DNA of 6,452 nucleotides, from the NCBI GenBank assembly GCA_016866415.1, contig VGML01000121.1:1-6452 (forward strand). The letters run 5' to 3'. This document shows positions 6,276 to 6,452 of this stretch, in pieces (position 1 is the stretch's first letter; every line of letters begins with the position of its first letter). Below the pieces are notes generated by a model. The model saw only the letters and a list, made by a program, of their open reading frames with translations. It did not search any database and was not told the origin of the DNA. The position numbers and the translations under genes are program-made. This DNA comes from Bacteroidota bacterium (GTDB lineage Bacteria > Bacteroidota > Bacteroidia > Flavobacteriales_D > Crocinitomicaceae).

Positions 6276-6452
6276 ATGAAAAAGGCATTCATTATTATTC
6301 TTATTCTTGGATTTGTCGCGGCATTAGTAGTTCCTGCAATTCGAGGAAATGATAACGATTCTGAAAGTGCTTTTACATTTGATTTACAGGATAATGTTGC
6401 TGTTAAACTTGGACAATCGATTCCATTAAATTTTGAAGTTCATGACGATTTG
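6276..6452 (+). CDS. Exported or membrane-anchored protein, N-terminal fragment (runs off window)
   Basis: The frame opens with ATG one base after the ytxJ stop and continues for 59 codons to the window edge with no stop. The first residues are a strong signal peptide or anchor (MKKAFIIILILGFVAALVVP). No lipobox cysteine is present. An acidic linker (NDNDSES, 25-31) follows, then a beta-like segment (FTFDLQDNVAVKLGQSIPLN, 33-52) that could begin an Ig-like or similar extracytoplasmic domain. It is in the pheS-ytxJ operon by position. Too little is visible to name a family. Confidence 0.75.
   Translation, partial: MKKAFIIILILGFVAALVVPAIRGNDNDSESAFTFDLQDNVAVKLGQSIPLNFEVHDDL

Overview
The window looks like chromosomal DNA of a member of the Bacteroidota, most likely a flavobacterium-like lineage (order Flavobacteriales). 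This rests on AT-rich coding sequence, the absence of Shine-Dalgarno sequences before almost every start, several TAnnTTTG-type -7 promoter boxes, a DUF5686/carboxypeptidase-regulatory-like outer-membrane protein, a YtxJ-type bacillithiol-linked thioredoxin-fold protein, and small lipoproteins with Bacteroidota-style signal peptides. The genus is not resolved.

Layout from left to right. Positions 1-2412 (minus) hold one very long open frame that runs off the left edge, a DUF5686-family outer-membrane protein. Just upstream of it on the same strand, with a 3-nt gap, is tatC (2416-3207), so the two are probably co-transcribed. A divergent intergenic region of about 100 bp (3208-3310) carries a good Bacteroidota promoter for a short unknown gene (3311-3625, plus) and a 27-bp imperfect palindrome centred on the -33 element of that promoter, which looks like an operator. 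The unknown gene meets the next minus-strand gene stop to stop with no spacer, and a probable hairpin terminator sits inside the end of that opposing gene.

Positions 3626-4867 (minus) hold three consecutive small lipoprotein genes. They share an architecture (lipid-anchored cysteine, short charged linker, single beta-sandwich-like domain) and look like diverged tandem duplicates. A 65-bp gap with its own -7 box separates the first from the other two.

Divergent from the lipoproteins is a plus-strand operon: pheS (4911-5933), a ytxJ-like gene overlapping it by one base (TAATG), and a truncated gene for an exported or membrane-anchored protein starting one base after the ytxJ stop and running off the right edge.

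Most of the window is ordinary housekeeping and envelope content. No mobile element, tRNA, rRNA or CRISPR array was seen. The parts most worth a second look are the three-lipoprotein cassette, the operator-like palindrome with its orphan gene, and a substitution at a usually conserved membrane glutamate of TatC.
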